Source of the DNA: Veillonella parvula
GTDB taxonomy: Bacteria; Bacillota; Negativicutes; Veillonellales; Veillonellaceae
Assembly (NCBI GenBank): GCA_947096075.1
Contig: CAMUQE010000088.1
Span: 1-7,684 of the forward strand
Reading direction: 5' to 3'
DNA: 7,684 nucleotides
The notes beneath the pieces were generated by a model. That model was not told the DNA's origin. It saw only the letters and a list, made by a program, of their open reading frames with translations, and searched no databases. Both the position numbers and the translations under genes were made by a program. Position 1 is the first letter of the stretch. Every line of letters begins with the position of its first letter. Below, in pieces: positions 1-6,335 of this stretch.

Positions 1-46
1 ATAACAATGGAATATTGAATTTCAGCTAGTATTCAGCATTTTGTTG

Positions 47-65
47 GATAATTATATAGATAATC
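47..65. promoter_or_regulatory. Possible upstream Fur-like site (weak)
   Basis: Two GATAAT hexamers lie 12 bases apart (47-52 and 59-64), and the 19-base stretch matches the classical Fur consensus at 14 of 19 positions by my count. It is about 70 bases upstream of the likely feo -35 element, so it could be an auxiliary Fur site or could serve a gene to the left of the window. AT-rich DNA gives such matches by chance, so confidence is low. Confidence 0.22.
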
Positions 66-121
66 TCATATTAAATATGAAAATAAGATATAAGTATGAG
101 GTAAAAAAATAACCATAAAAT

Positions 122-136
122 TGATAATAATTGTTG
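122..136. promoter_or_regulatory. Candidate Fur operator of the feo operon
   Basis: TGATAAT (122-128), one base, then ATTGTTG (130-136) fits the 7-1-7 Fur operator TGATAATnATTATCA at 12 of 14 defined positions in the loosest count and 11 of 14 strictly; the left arm is perfect and the right arm has three changes. It overlaps the -35 hexamer of the candidate feo promoter, which is where an iron-loaded repressor would block RNA polymerase. Iron repression of feo through Fur is well established in many bacteria; its use here is inferred from the site and its position. Confidence 0.5.
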
Positions 137-161
137 AAATTAATGCTTGATTTGGTATAAT
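134..161 (+). promoter_or_regulatory. Sigma-70-type promoter of feoAB
   Basis: TTGAAA (134-139), a 16-base spacer and a perfect TATAAT (156-161) form a near-consensus housekeeping promoter. Transcription would start near 168, leaving a leader of about 70 bases before the feoA start codon. The overlap with the Fur-like site at 122-136 supports it as the iron-regulated feo promoter. The rest of 1-238 shows no gene. Confidence 0.65.
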
Positions 162-238
162 AATTTAAGATATTAATACGCATTCTTATTTGGTGTGGTT
201 AATATGAGGTTGTTAGGTACAAAAATAGGAGGTGTAGT

Positions 239-469
239 ATGGCTATCAAAAAGTTGAAAGACATGAAGCCAGGTGAGTCTGGTCTTATTGTTGCCTTACA
301 TGGCAGTGGCAATGTTAAACATCGTTTGATTGACATGGGCCTTGTAAAAGGTACAAAAATTCATGTTATGAAGTTTGCCCCTTTGGGTGATCCAGTAGAA
401 GTTAAAGTTAAAAACTTTGAATTAGCACTTCGTACAAGTGAAGCTGGTATGATTGATGTAGAGGTATAA
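239..469 (+). CDS. feoA: Ferrous iron transport protein A (FeoA)
   Basis: A 76-residue cytoplasmic protein with the small SH3-like beta-barrel fold typical of FeoA. FeoA is thought to bind FeoB and help control Fe2+ uptake, though its exact role is unsettled. Support comes from the family pattern: an N-terminal stretch with LKDMKPGESG, a central HRLIDMGLVKGT block (a FeoA hallmark), then PLGDPVEVKV and a C-terminal LALRTSEAGMI strand. Length is normal for the family. The start is fixed by AGGAGGTG at 227-234, four bases before ATG. The stop is 12 bases before feoB, so the two genes are almost certainly co-transcribed from the promoter at 134-161. Confidence 0.95.
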   Translation: MAIKKLKDMKPGESGLIVALHGSGNVKHRLIDMGLVKGTKIHVMKFAPLGDPVEVKVKNFELALRTSEAGMIDVEV

Positions 470-481
470 TAGGAGGTTCAC

Positions 482-2854
482 ATGGCAGAAAAAGGGCAAA
501 TTCGTATTGCCTTGGCAGGTAACCCTAACTGTGGTAAAACTACAATGTTTAACAATATCACAGGGGCGAAGCAACACGTTGGTAACTATGCCGGCGTTAC
601 AGTAGAAAAAAAAGAAGGCCATACTAATTTTAATGGTCAAGAGTTATTATTTATTGACTTGCCAGGTACGTACAGCTTAACAGCTCGCTCCTTGGATGAG
701 TTAGTTGCTCGTAATGTTATTGTAAACGATAATCCAGATGTAATCGTAAACGTTCTTGATGCATCTAACTTGGAACGTAACTTGTATTTAGCGGCACAAT
801 TGTTGGAGCTTGAAAAGCCAATGGTTATTGCTCTAAACATGTCTGACGTTGCTGAAGAAATGGGCATCAAATACGACTTTAAAAAAATGGCTGAATTAAC
901 AGGTGCAACAATCGTTAGTACAGTAGGTCGTACAAATATTGGTACAAAAGAGTTGTTAGAAGCAACAATTAGCGTAGCTGCCTCTCAAAAAGCACCTGGT
1001 GTAACAGTTAATTATGGTGATTTATTAGAAGGTAAAATTGCTGAACTTGTAACAGCACTTGAAGAATCTGGTACAGTAACGTATCCACTACGTTGGGTTG
1101 CTATTAAATTATTAGAAAACGATCCAGATGTTGTGGAAAAAGTTAAAGGCTTTGCGAATACAGAAGCCGTTCTAGAAAAGGCCGCTGCTATCCGCGAAGA
1201 AATCAAAGATCAAGTTGATCTTGATATAGTATTCCAAGAATATCGTCATCGTTATGCTGTTGAAGTATATAACCAATCTTTAACACAAGCTCCTGCAGAA
1301 ATCGAAACACGGTCCGATCGTTATGATAAAATCTTAACGCATCGTATTTGGGGCTTACCAATCTTCATGCTTGTTATGTACCTATTGTTTGCGTTCGTAA
1401 ACCTTGTAGGTGGTATTCCACAAGGTTGGATTGAAGATGGCTTTGCTGCATTACAAGCTTTTGCAACTCAAAACATTCCGGAAGGTCAATTACAGTCCCT
1501 CGTATCTGACGGTATTATCGCCGGTGTAGGTGCCGTACTTTCCTTCTTACCACTGATTCTATTGCTATTCCTTGGTATTTCCTTCTTGGAAGATACTGGT
1601 TATATGGCTCGTGCAGCCTTCGTTATTGACCGTGTGATGCGCGCTTGTGGTTTGCATGGTAAATCCTTCATTCCTTTATTATTAGGTTTTGGTTGTTCCG
1701 TACCATCCGTAATGGGTGCTCGTATCCTTGATAACTATAAGGATCGAATGGTTACAATTTTGATTACACCATTCATGAGCTGTTCTGCTCGTTTACCTGT
1801 ATACATCTTATTTGCTAATGCGTTCTTCCCAAATGGATGGGATAGTACATTAGTTGTCTTCTCTGTGTACTTCTTAGGTATTGTTTTTGGTGTTATCTTT
1901 GCAAAAATCTTCCGCAAATTCCTGTTCTCTGGTGAAGCTGAACCATTTGTAATGGAATTACCTCCTTATCATTTGCCTACATTGAAAGCTACTTGGTTAC
2001 ACATGTACGAACGTGCTAAATTGTACATCATTAAAGCAGGTACTTTCATCATGGCAGCGTCCATCTTGATTTGGTTTATCACTGCATACCCTATGGATGT
2101 AGAATACTCCAAAGATTATGATGGGATGAAAGAACAAGTTGCTCAAGAGTACGAAGTAAAAGATGCAGCTACATTAGCACAATTTGGTATCACTGCAGAT
2201 GATCAAAAAGAAGCAGTAGATAAAATTGTGGAAGATATGAAAGGTAAAGTAGAAGAAGCTACTAAAGCGGCTGAAGATGCAGAAGAAGATGCTCCTGAAG
2301 TAGCAGTAGAACCAGATTCTGCAGCACCTGAATTATTTAATTCTATTCAAGAAGAAAATAAAGAATTATTCCCTGCAGCATGGGCTATGTACAAAAATAG
2401 CGTTAATTTAGATGATAAAAACCAAAAAATTGATAAAGAACAAGCTGCGGAAAAACTTGAACAATCTTATGCTGCTTCCTTCGGTAAAGCACTTAATCCA
2501 GTACTTGAGCCATTGGGCTTTGACTGGAAAATGGGCGTATCTCTCGTAGCCGGTTTGGCAGCTAAAGAGGTTGTTATCTCTACATTAGGTACTATTTACG
2601 CTGTTGGTGGCGATGATAAAAATCCAGCACCATTAACTGAGTACATGCAAAATGACCCTCATTTCACACCGTTAATCGGCTTGACAATGATGTTGTTTGT
2701 CTTAATTTATCCACCATGTTTGGCAACATTAGCAGTTATTAAACGTGAAACTGGCTCTTGGAAATGGGTTGCGTTCATGTTCTTCTATGAAAACACATTT
2801 GCTTGGATTACATGTTTCATCTTCTACAATGTGGGCCGTGCATTAGGTTTCTAA
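482..2854 (+). CDS. feoB: Ferrous iron transporter FeoB with acidic insertion
   Basis: The 790-residue inner-membrane Fe2+ importer with an N-terminal G protein. G motifs are visible: G1 GNPNCGKT (13-20), G2 Thr40 in YAGVT, G3 DLPG (59-62) and G4 NMSD (119-122). A helical GDI-like linker follows to about 285. The membrane part starts near 290, with further helices near 344-364, 455-477, 515-536, 680-705, 728-745 and 765-785. Conserved cysteines sit in GFGCSVP (Cys405), SCSARLP (Cys434) and PPCLATLA (Cys746), and the AAKEVV gate block is at 693-698. Between two helices, about residues 538-664 form an acidic, Lys/Glu/Ala-rich segment that short FeoB proteins such as that of E. coli lack as I recall them. 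The start has AGGAGG at 471-476, five bases before ATG. The gene follows feoA in one operon. Function is secure; the role of the insertion is unknown. Confidence 0.97.
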   Translation: MAEKGQIRIALAGNPNCGKTTMFNNITGAKQHVGNYAGVTVEKKEGHTNFNGQELLFIDLPGTYSLTARSLDELVARNVIVNDNPDVIVNVLDASNLERNLYLAAQLLELEKPMVIALNMSDVAEEMGIKYDFKKMAELTGATIVSTVGRTNIGTKELLEATISVAASQKAPGVTVNYGDLLEGKIAELVTALEESGTVTYPLRWVAIKLLENDPDVVEKVKGFANTEAVLEKAAAIREEIKDQVDLDIVFQEYRHRYAVEVYNQSLTQAPAEIETRSDRYDKILTHRIWGLPIFMLVMYLLFAFVNLVGGIPQGWIEDGFAALQAFATQNIPEGQLQSLVSDGIIAGVGAVLSFLPLILLLFLGISFLEDTGYMARAAFVIDRVMRACGLHGKSFIPLLLGFGCSVPSVMGARILDNYKDRMVTILITPFMSCSARLPVYILFANAFFPNGWDSTLVVFSVYFLGIVFGVIFAKIFRKFLFSGEAEPFVMELPPYHLPTLKATWLHMYERAKLYIIKAGTFIMAASILIWFITAYPMDVEYSKDYDGMKEQVAQEYEVKDAATLAQFGITADDQKEAVDKIVEDMKGKVEEATKAAEDAEEDAPEVAVEPDSAAPELFNSIQEENKELFPAAWAMYKNSVNLDDKNQKIDKEQAAEKLEQSYAASFGKALNPVLEPLGFDWKMGVSLVAGLAAKEVVISTLGTIYAVGGDDKNPAPLTEYMQNDPHFTPLIGLTMMLFVLIYPPCLATLAVIKRETGSWKWVAFMFFYENTFAWITCFIFYNVGRALGF

Positions 2855-2912
2855 TTCGTGAGTCGTTAAATACAGTGTTTTAGCCACTTTATAGGTAGTT
2901 AAAAAAACTGCA

Positions 2913-2938
2913 TTGAATAATTGCGATTTAGTTATAAT
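2913..2938 (+). promoter_or_regulatory. Possible promoter before the Cys-rich gene
   Basis: A perfect TATAAT lies at 2933-2938, but the best -35 match, TTGAAT at 2913-2918, is only 14 bases upstream, shorter than usual. It would give a leader of about 140 bases. Since no convincing terminator follows feoB, the Cys-rich gene could equally be read through from the feo promoter. Confidence 0.25.
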
Positions 2939-2961
2939 TAATTTGAAAATAATACTTGCTA

Positions 2962-2990
2962 ATTATCAATATTCGTGGTTAAATGATAAT
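2962..2990. repeat. Inverted repeat ATTATCA...TGATAAT
   Basis: ATTATCA (2962-2968) and TGATAAT (2984-2990) are perfect 7-base inverted copies separated by 15 bases. Each arm equals a Fur half-site, but their order and spacing are not those of a normal Fur box (TGATAAT, one base, ATTATCA), and neither arm has a good partner beside it. It could be an operator for a regulator with widely spaced half-sites, a weak hairpin, or chance in AT-rich DNA. Confidence 0.35.
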
Positions 2991-3032
2991 GAGAAAAGGG
3001 GAATATCCTTTAGGTATTGCTTTTATCTTATT

Positions 3033-3066
3033 TATCACTAAGACAGATATTGTGATTTAGGTGATA
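3033..3066 (+). repeat. Leader hairpin before the Cys-rich gene
   Basis: TATCACTAA (3033-3041) can pair with TTAGGTGATA (3057-3066), giving a 9-base stem with one bulged G and a 15-base loop. A second GTGAT at 3052-3056 could compete for the same upstream arm (ATCAC), giving an alternative shorter stem. The structure ends eight bases before the AGAGG ribosome binding site at 3074-3078. This suggests possible control of translation or mRNA stability, but AT-rich leaders often contain such pairings. Confidence 0.3.
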
Positions 3067-3085
3067 TTGAGAAAGAGGCATAATA

Positions 3086-3286
3086 ATGGATAATCTTGTT
3101 ATAGGACTCATAGTTGTTCTAGCATTAGCTTATATTGGTTTTAAAATGTTTAAACAAGTTGGCGGTAAAGGTGGCTGCGGCTGTGGCGGCGGTGGATCTG
3201 ATTCCGGTAAATCATCTGGCTGTGGTGGAAGCTGCAGTTGCGATGGTTCCAATAAAGCATTAGGCATTAAACGAGTTGATAAGTAA
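3086..3286 (+). CDS. FeoB-associated Cys-rich membrane protein
   Basis: A 66-residue single-pass membrane protein. Residues 3-22 form a hydrophobic helix, followed by KMFKQVGGKGG and a Gly/Ser-rich tail with five cysteines: C31 and C33 (CGC), then C46, C50 and C52 (CGGSCSC). This layout matches the FeoB-associated Cys-rich family (Pfam PF12669, formerly named virus attachment p12), which often sits next to feoB in Gram-positive-type genomes. It is thought to assist Fe2+ uptake, possibly by handling iron or sensing redox state near FeoB, but no biochemical role is firmly established. AGAGG at 3074-3078 lies seven bases before ATG. The 231-base gap after feoB is unusually long for a tight operon and holds inverted repeats, so this gene may have its own control. 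The GGC/TGC-rich tail raises local G+C, which reflects Gly and Cys content and is not evidence of transfer. Confidence 0.82.
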   Translation: MDNLVIGLIVVLALAYIGFKMFKQVGGKGGCGCGGGGSDSGKSSGCGGSCSCDGSNKALGIKRVDK

Positions 3287-3309
3287 TCAGAACAACACTC
3301 AAGTTATTG

Positions 3310-3346
3310 GAAGAGAAGAGAAGTCTCTATAATGGCTCCTCTTTTC
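3310..3346 (+). terminator. Possible weak terminator after the Cys-rich gene
   Basis: GAAGAGAAGAG (3310-3320) can pair with CTCCTCTTTTC (3336-3346) over 10 of 11 positions, counting one G-T wobble, with a 15-base loop. The U-rich part lies inside the stem; after the stem the sequence is AAATATAG, with a T run only at 3363-3368. It could slow or partly terminate transcription between the feo genes and the ATPase unit, but it is not a classical terminator. Confidence 0.42.
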
Positions 3347-3396
3347 AAATATAGTAATTTAATTTTTTATCATATTTAGTAGAAAGGAATATTTTC

Positions 3397-3657
3397 ATGT
3401 TCAACATCGATCAAAAAAATCTTAAAAACGCTAACTTATTCGCAGCAGGTCTTGCATTGGGTACTGTAGGTCTTAAAGTTTTAACTTCTAAAGATGCAAA
3501 AAAAGTATATGCTGGTATCGTAGCAGCTGGCCTTCGCGCTAAAGAAACTGTATTAGAAACAGCTGAAAAAGTACAAGCATCCGCATCCGACGTATTGGCA
3601 GAAGCTCAAGAAATAAACGAAGCACGCAACGAAGAAATTTTTGAAGAAAACAAATAA
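3397..3657 (+). CDS. Small DUF6110-like protein paired with the ATPase
   Basis: An 86-residue protein. Residues 11-30 are a Gly/Ala-rich hydrophobic stretch (NLFAAGLALGTVGLKVL) that could be a short membrane helix or a membrane-surface helix. It is followed by SKDAKKVYAGIVAAGLRAKETV and an Ala/Glu-rich amphipathic helix (about 47-86) with the look of a coiled coil; the tail is acidic. There are no cysteines and only Asp/Glu as obvious metal ligands. From memory this resembles DUF6110, a family of about 80-90 residues found in Firmicutes beside P-type ATPases; I could not check this. AGAAAGGA at 3381-3388 lies eight bases before ATG, and the stop is only 16 bases before the ATPase start, so the two are co-transcribed. 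A role as an accessory or regulatory subunit of the ATPase is inferred from that pairing only. Confidence 0.72.
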   Translation: MFNIDQKNLKNANLFAAGLALGTVGLKVLTSKDAKKVYAGIVAAGLRAKETVLETAEKVQASASDVLAEAQEINEARNEEIFEENK

Positions 3658-3673
3658 TTAGAGGATTGCACAT

Positions 3674-5815
3674 ATGTTACAATTTTCTGTAGTAAAAAAA
3701 CTCAGAAATCGCTTGCATATTAAGCTTACAGGTCATCGATTTACAGAAGCTGAAGCAGCTTATGTAGAGGATACATTGTTGCTTAACGATGCAATTGTAG
3801 ATGTAACCTTCTACACTCGCAGCAGTCAAGTAGCCATTAAACATACTGGCGATGTTGATGCTGTGCGTGAAGCAGTGCTAGGTCTACGCGATTTAGACTT
3901 GTCCGAAGCACCTGCTTTGAACGAATATTCTCCGCGTTTGGTGAATAAAAAGTATCGTGAAATGATGCTTAATAAAACGGCTTTATACTTAGGTAAAAAG
4001 GCTGTTTTACCTGCTCCGATTGCCGCAGCATGGGCTTGGTGGGATGGTCTTAAAATCATCGGCACAGCTATTAAGACTTTATGGCAACGTAAGTTGACTG
4101 TTGAGGTTCTTGATGGTGTAGCAATTGGCGCATCTTTACTTCAAAAAGATTACCCTACAGCAAGTGCCGTAATGTACTTACTTGGTATTGGTGAAATCTT
4201 AGAAGAATGGACTCATCGTAAATCCGTATTAAATCTTGCTCAAAGCATGTCTTTGAACGTAGATAAAGTATGGGTATTGTTAGATGATATTGAAGTAAGC
4301 AAACCTGTTAACGAGGTTGTAGCTGGTGATCAAATTATCATTCGTCAAGGCGAAGTGATTCCATTGGATGGCGTTGTTGTGGATGGCGTAGTTCTTGTTA
4401 ACGAAAGCTCCATGACTGGTGAGCCAGAAGCGGTTCGCCGTGATAAAGATAGTTCTGTATATGCTGGTACTGTTGTTGAAGACGGTAAAGCTATCGTAGA
4501 AGTACACAGCACATCTAAAACTTCTCGTTATGAAAAAATCGTTAACCTCATTGAAGAGTCTGAGCAAATGAAATCCGGTATGGAACAACAAGCATACCGC
4601 ATGGCTGATAAATTAGTACCTATTAGCTTTATCGGTGCTGGTTTAACATACTTGTTGACTCGCAATGTAATGAAAGCATTGTCTTTCGTTATGGTTGACT
4701 TCTCTTGTGCATTGAAATTGTCTATTCCATTGGCTGTACTTTCAGCAATGCAAGAGGCATCTAAGCGCGGTATCACTGTTAAAGGTGGTAAGTTCTTAGA
4801 ACAAATTGCACAAGCAGATATGATCGTATTCGACAAAACAGGTACGCTTACAAAAGCAGAACCTGAGTTTGAACAAATTATTCCGTTCAACGGTCATGAT
4901 GCAGATGAAATGTTGAAATTAGCTGCTTGTATCGAGGAGCATTTCCCACATTCCATGGCTAAAGCTGTTGTACGTGCTGCAAAAGATCATGCATTGCCTC
5001 ACAAGGAAATGCACTCTGACGTTGAGTACGTAGTAGCTCATGGTATTGCATCTAAAGTTGGTCGCTACCGTGTACGTATTGGTAGTGCTCACTATATCTT
5101 TGATGATGAAAAAACTAAGATTCCTGCAGATGAGCAAGAAAAATTTGATAACTTACCAAATACATCTTCTCATTTGTACCTCGCCATTGGCGGTACATTA
5201 GCAGCGGTTATTTGCATTAAAGACCCTGTTCGTGAAGAAGCTAAGCGAGTAGTAGCTGAATTACATGATCTTGGCATCAAGAAAGTCGTTATGATGACTG
5301 GTGACTCTAAACGTAACGCAGAACGCGTAGCTGCAGAAATCGGTATCGATGAAGTACATGCTGAAGTATTACCAGAAGATAAAGCGGCTTATGTAAAACA
5401 AGCTAAAGCTGAAGGCTATACAGTAATGATGGTAGGGGATGGCATCAATGACTCCCCAGCTATTTCTGAAGCTCATGTAGGTATCGCGATGAATGAAGGT
5501 GCGCCAATCGCTCAAAAGATTGCGAACGTTACTATTTCTTCCGATAACTTACAAGCTCTTGTAGACTTACGTCGTATTTCTTTAGCTTTGATGAAACGTA
5601 TCAAAGCTAACTACAATGGTATCGTTGGCTTCAATGGTGCTCTTGTAGGCGGCGGTGTTCTAGGCATTATGCCTCCGAACCAAACAGCTTGGTTGCACAA
5701 CTTATTCACATTGGGTATCGGCATTGAAAGCATGACTCCATTGTTGAAAGAAGATAAAAAGGAAGAAGAAGTTGTTCCTACAATTGATGTAACAGCTGAC
5801 TCTGTAGTAGCTTAA
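3674..5815 (+). CDS. Divergent P1B-type metal-transporting ATPase
   Basis: A 713-residue membrane pump of the heavy-metal P-type ATPase family, which exports metal ions using ATP. Catalytic parts are intact: TGE in the actuator domain (248-250), the phosphorylated Asp in DKTGT (387-391), TGD in the P domain and GDGIND (588-593). About seven or eight membrane segments are arranged as in the family (112-135, 144-180, a pair before Pro352, and 650-690). Residues 1-75 look like an HMA ferredoxin-type fold but lack CxxC. The usual CPC-type transport motif reads Phe343-Ser344-Cys345-Ala-Leu-Lys, so the defining proline is missing. The ATP-site HP dipeptide reads His426-Ser427. The last helices carry NYNG (646-649), His675, Asn676, Glu685 and Met687 as possible ligands. 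AGAGGA at 3660-3665 sets the start. Substrate cannot be assigned; proximity to feo suggests iron or manganese, while zinc or others remain possible. Confidence 0.93.
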   Translation: MLQFSVVKKLRNRLHIKLTGHRFTEAEAAYVEDTLLLNDAIVDVTFYTRSSQVAIKHTGDVDAVREAVLGLRDLDLSEAPALNEYSPRLVNKKYREMMLNKTALYLGKKAVLPAPIAAAWAWWDGLKIIGTAIKTLWQRKLTVEVLDGVAIGASLLQKDYPTASAVMYLLGIGEILEEWTHRKSVLNLAQSMSLNVDKVWVLLDDIEVSKPVNEVVAGDQIIIRQGEVIPLDGVVVDGVVLVNESSMTGEPEAVRRDKDSSVYAGTVVEDGKAIVEVHSTSKTSRYEKIVNLIEESEQMKSGMEQQAYRMADKLVPISFIGAGLTYLLTRNVMKALSFVMVDFSCALKLSIPLAVLSAMQEASKRGITVKGGKFLEQIAQADMIVFDKTGTLTKAEPEFEQIIPFNGHDADEMLKLAACIEEHFPHSMAKAVVRAAKDHALPHKEMHSDVEYVVAHGIASKVGRYRVRIGSAHYIFDDEKTKIPADEQEKFDNLPNTSSHLYLAIGGTLAAVICIKDPVREEAKRVVAELHDLGIKKVVMMTGDSKRNAERVAAEIGIDEVHAEVLPEDKAAYVKQAKAEGYTVMMVGDGINDSPAISEAHVGIAMNEGAPIAQKIANVTISSDNLQALVDLRRISLALMKRIKANYNGIVGFNGALVGGGVLGIMPPNQTAWLHNLFTLGIGIESMTPLLKEDKKEEEVVPTIDVTADSVVA

Positions 5816-5820
5816 TAAAA

Positions 5821-5869
5821 GACCTCCATACTTGGTAATCATTTACCTGTGTGGAGGTTTTTCTTTTTT
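5821..5869 (+). terminator. Strong rho-independent terminator
   Basis: ACCTCCATAC (5822-5831) pairs with GTGTGGAGGT (5849-5858) in a 10-base stem with one wobble. Inside it GGTAA (5834-5838) pairs with TTACC (5843-5847) around the loop TCAT. The run TTTTTCTTTTTT (5858-5869) follows directly. It starts six bases after the ATPase stop and closes that transcription unit. Confidence 0.94.
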
Positions 5870-5870
5870 G

Positions 5871-5899
5871 ATGACATTTATCCTTGATTATTGTAAAAT
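5871..5899 (+). promoter_or_regulatory. Promoter of the membrane-protein/ECF unit
   Basis: ATGACA (5871-5876, five of six -35 bases), a 17-base spacer and TAAAAT (5894-5899, five of six -10 bases) lie just after the terminator. Transcription would start near 5906, leaving a leader of about 25 bases with AGGAGA at 5920-5925. The leader is too short for a riboswitch. Confidence 0.55.
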
Positions 5900-5930
5900 A
5901 CAAAGAGATTACATATCATAGGAGATCTAT

Positions 5931-6335
5931 ATGAACATTTTGATAGATATTTGTAAGCGATCTTTTTATTTGAATCTATTTATCGTGGTAATTCCTATTA
6001 TTGCGTATATGATTCATAATGGATCGAGTGCGACAGTAGCATTAGTATGGTATTTGTTGTTATCCTTATGTATGCCTTGGGCGTATTTATCGTTTAAAGA
6101 CAGTACCTTTGGTGATGGTAAATTTATAAGCCGTATTGCGTATGTAGTGAGTTGGATTGCCATTCATGGCATTGCATACAAAGGCATTTTCCTAGGTGTA
6201 GATTTATCTATGTTGTGGGGCTGGACAACTGTAGGCCGAGATATAGCTTTTTTAGTGTCTATGTATATTGGTGTCACCATTAGTTTAATTGTTGCTTACG
6301 GCTTAACTCGATTAGTGGGAGGCCGTAATGAATAA
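5931..6335 (+). CDS. Unrecognised four-helix membrane protein
   Basis: A 134-residue hydrophobic protein that I do not recognise. Likely membrane helices are about 11-28, 35-53, 66-86 and 103-128, and the C-terminus is basic and short (LTRLVGGRNE). There is no signal peptide beyond the first helix, no cysteine motif and no evident catalytic residues. Aromatic and Trp residues (WYLL, PWAY, SWIA, WGWT) cluster at helix ends as in small integral membrane proteins. AGGAGA at 5920-5925 lies five bases before ATG. The gene overlaps the next by eight bases (ATGAATAA), which points to translational coupling and to a complex or shared task with the 280-residue protein. The strong terminator upstream separates it from the metal genes. 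It could be an accessory membrane subunit; no function can be assigned. Confidence 0.85.
   Translation: MNILIDICKRSFYLNLFIVVIPIIAYMIHNGSSATVALVWYLLLSLCMPWAYLSFKDSTFGDGKFISRIAYVVSWIAIHGIAYKGIFLGVDLSMLWGWTTVGRDIAFLVSMYIGVTISLIVAYGLTRLVGGRNE

Noticed and set aside
77..112. Eleven-codon open frame in the region before feoA
   Set aside because: It has no ribosome binding site and lies upstream of the likely promoter.
2866..2918. Extended imperfect stem after the feoB stop (CAGTGTTTT against AAAAAACTG and flanks) as a terminator
   Set aside because: The stem is broken by several mismatches, is mostly A-T and has no T run after it; read-through to the Cys-rich gene remains likely.
3344..3373. Possible promoter for the small-protein/ATPase unit (TTCAAA, 18 bases, TATCAT)
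   Set aside because: The -35 match is only four of six in very AT-rich DNA, so it was not listed as a feature, though a promoter in this gap is plausible.
4280..4890. Minus-strand open frames of 103 and 120 codons opposite the ATPase gene
   Set aside because: They lie fully inside a gene with clear family motifs, overlap each other, and their proteins show no recognisable domains; they are by-products of the codon use on the coding strand.
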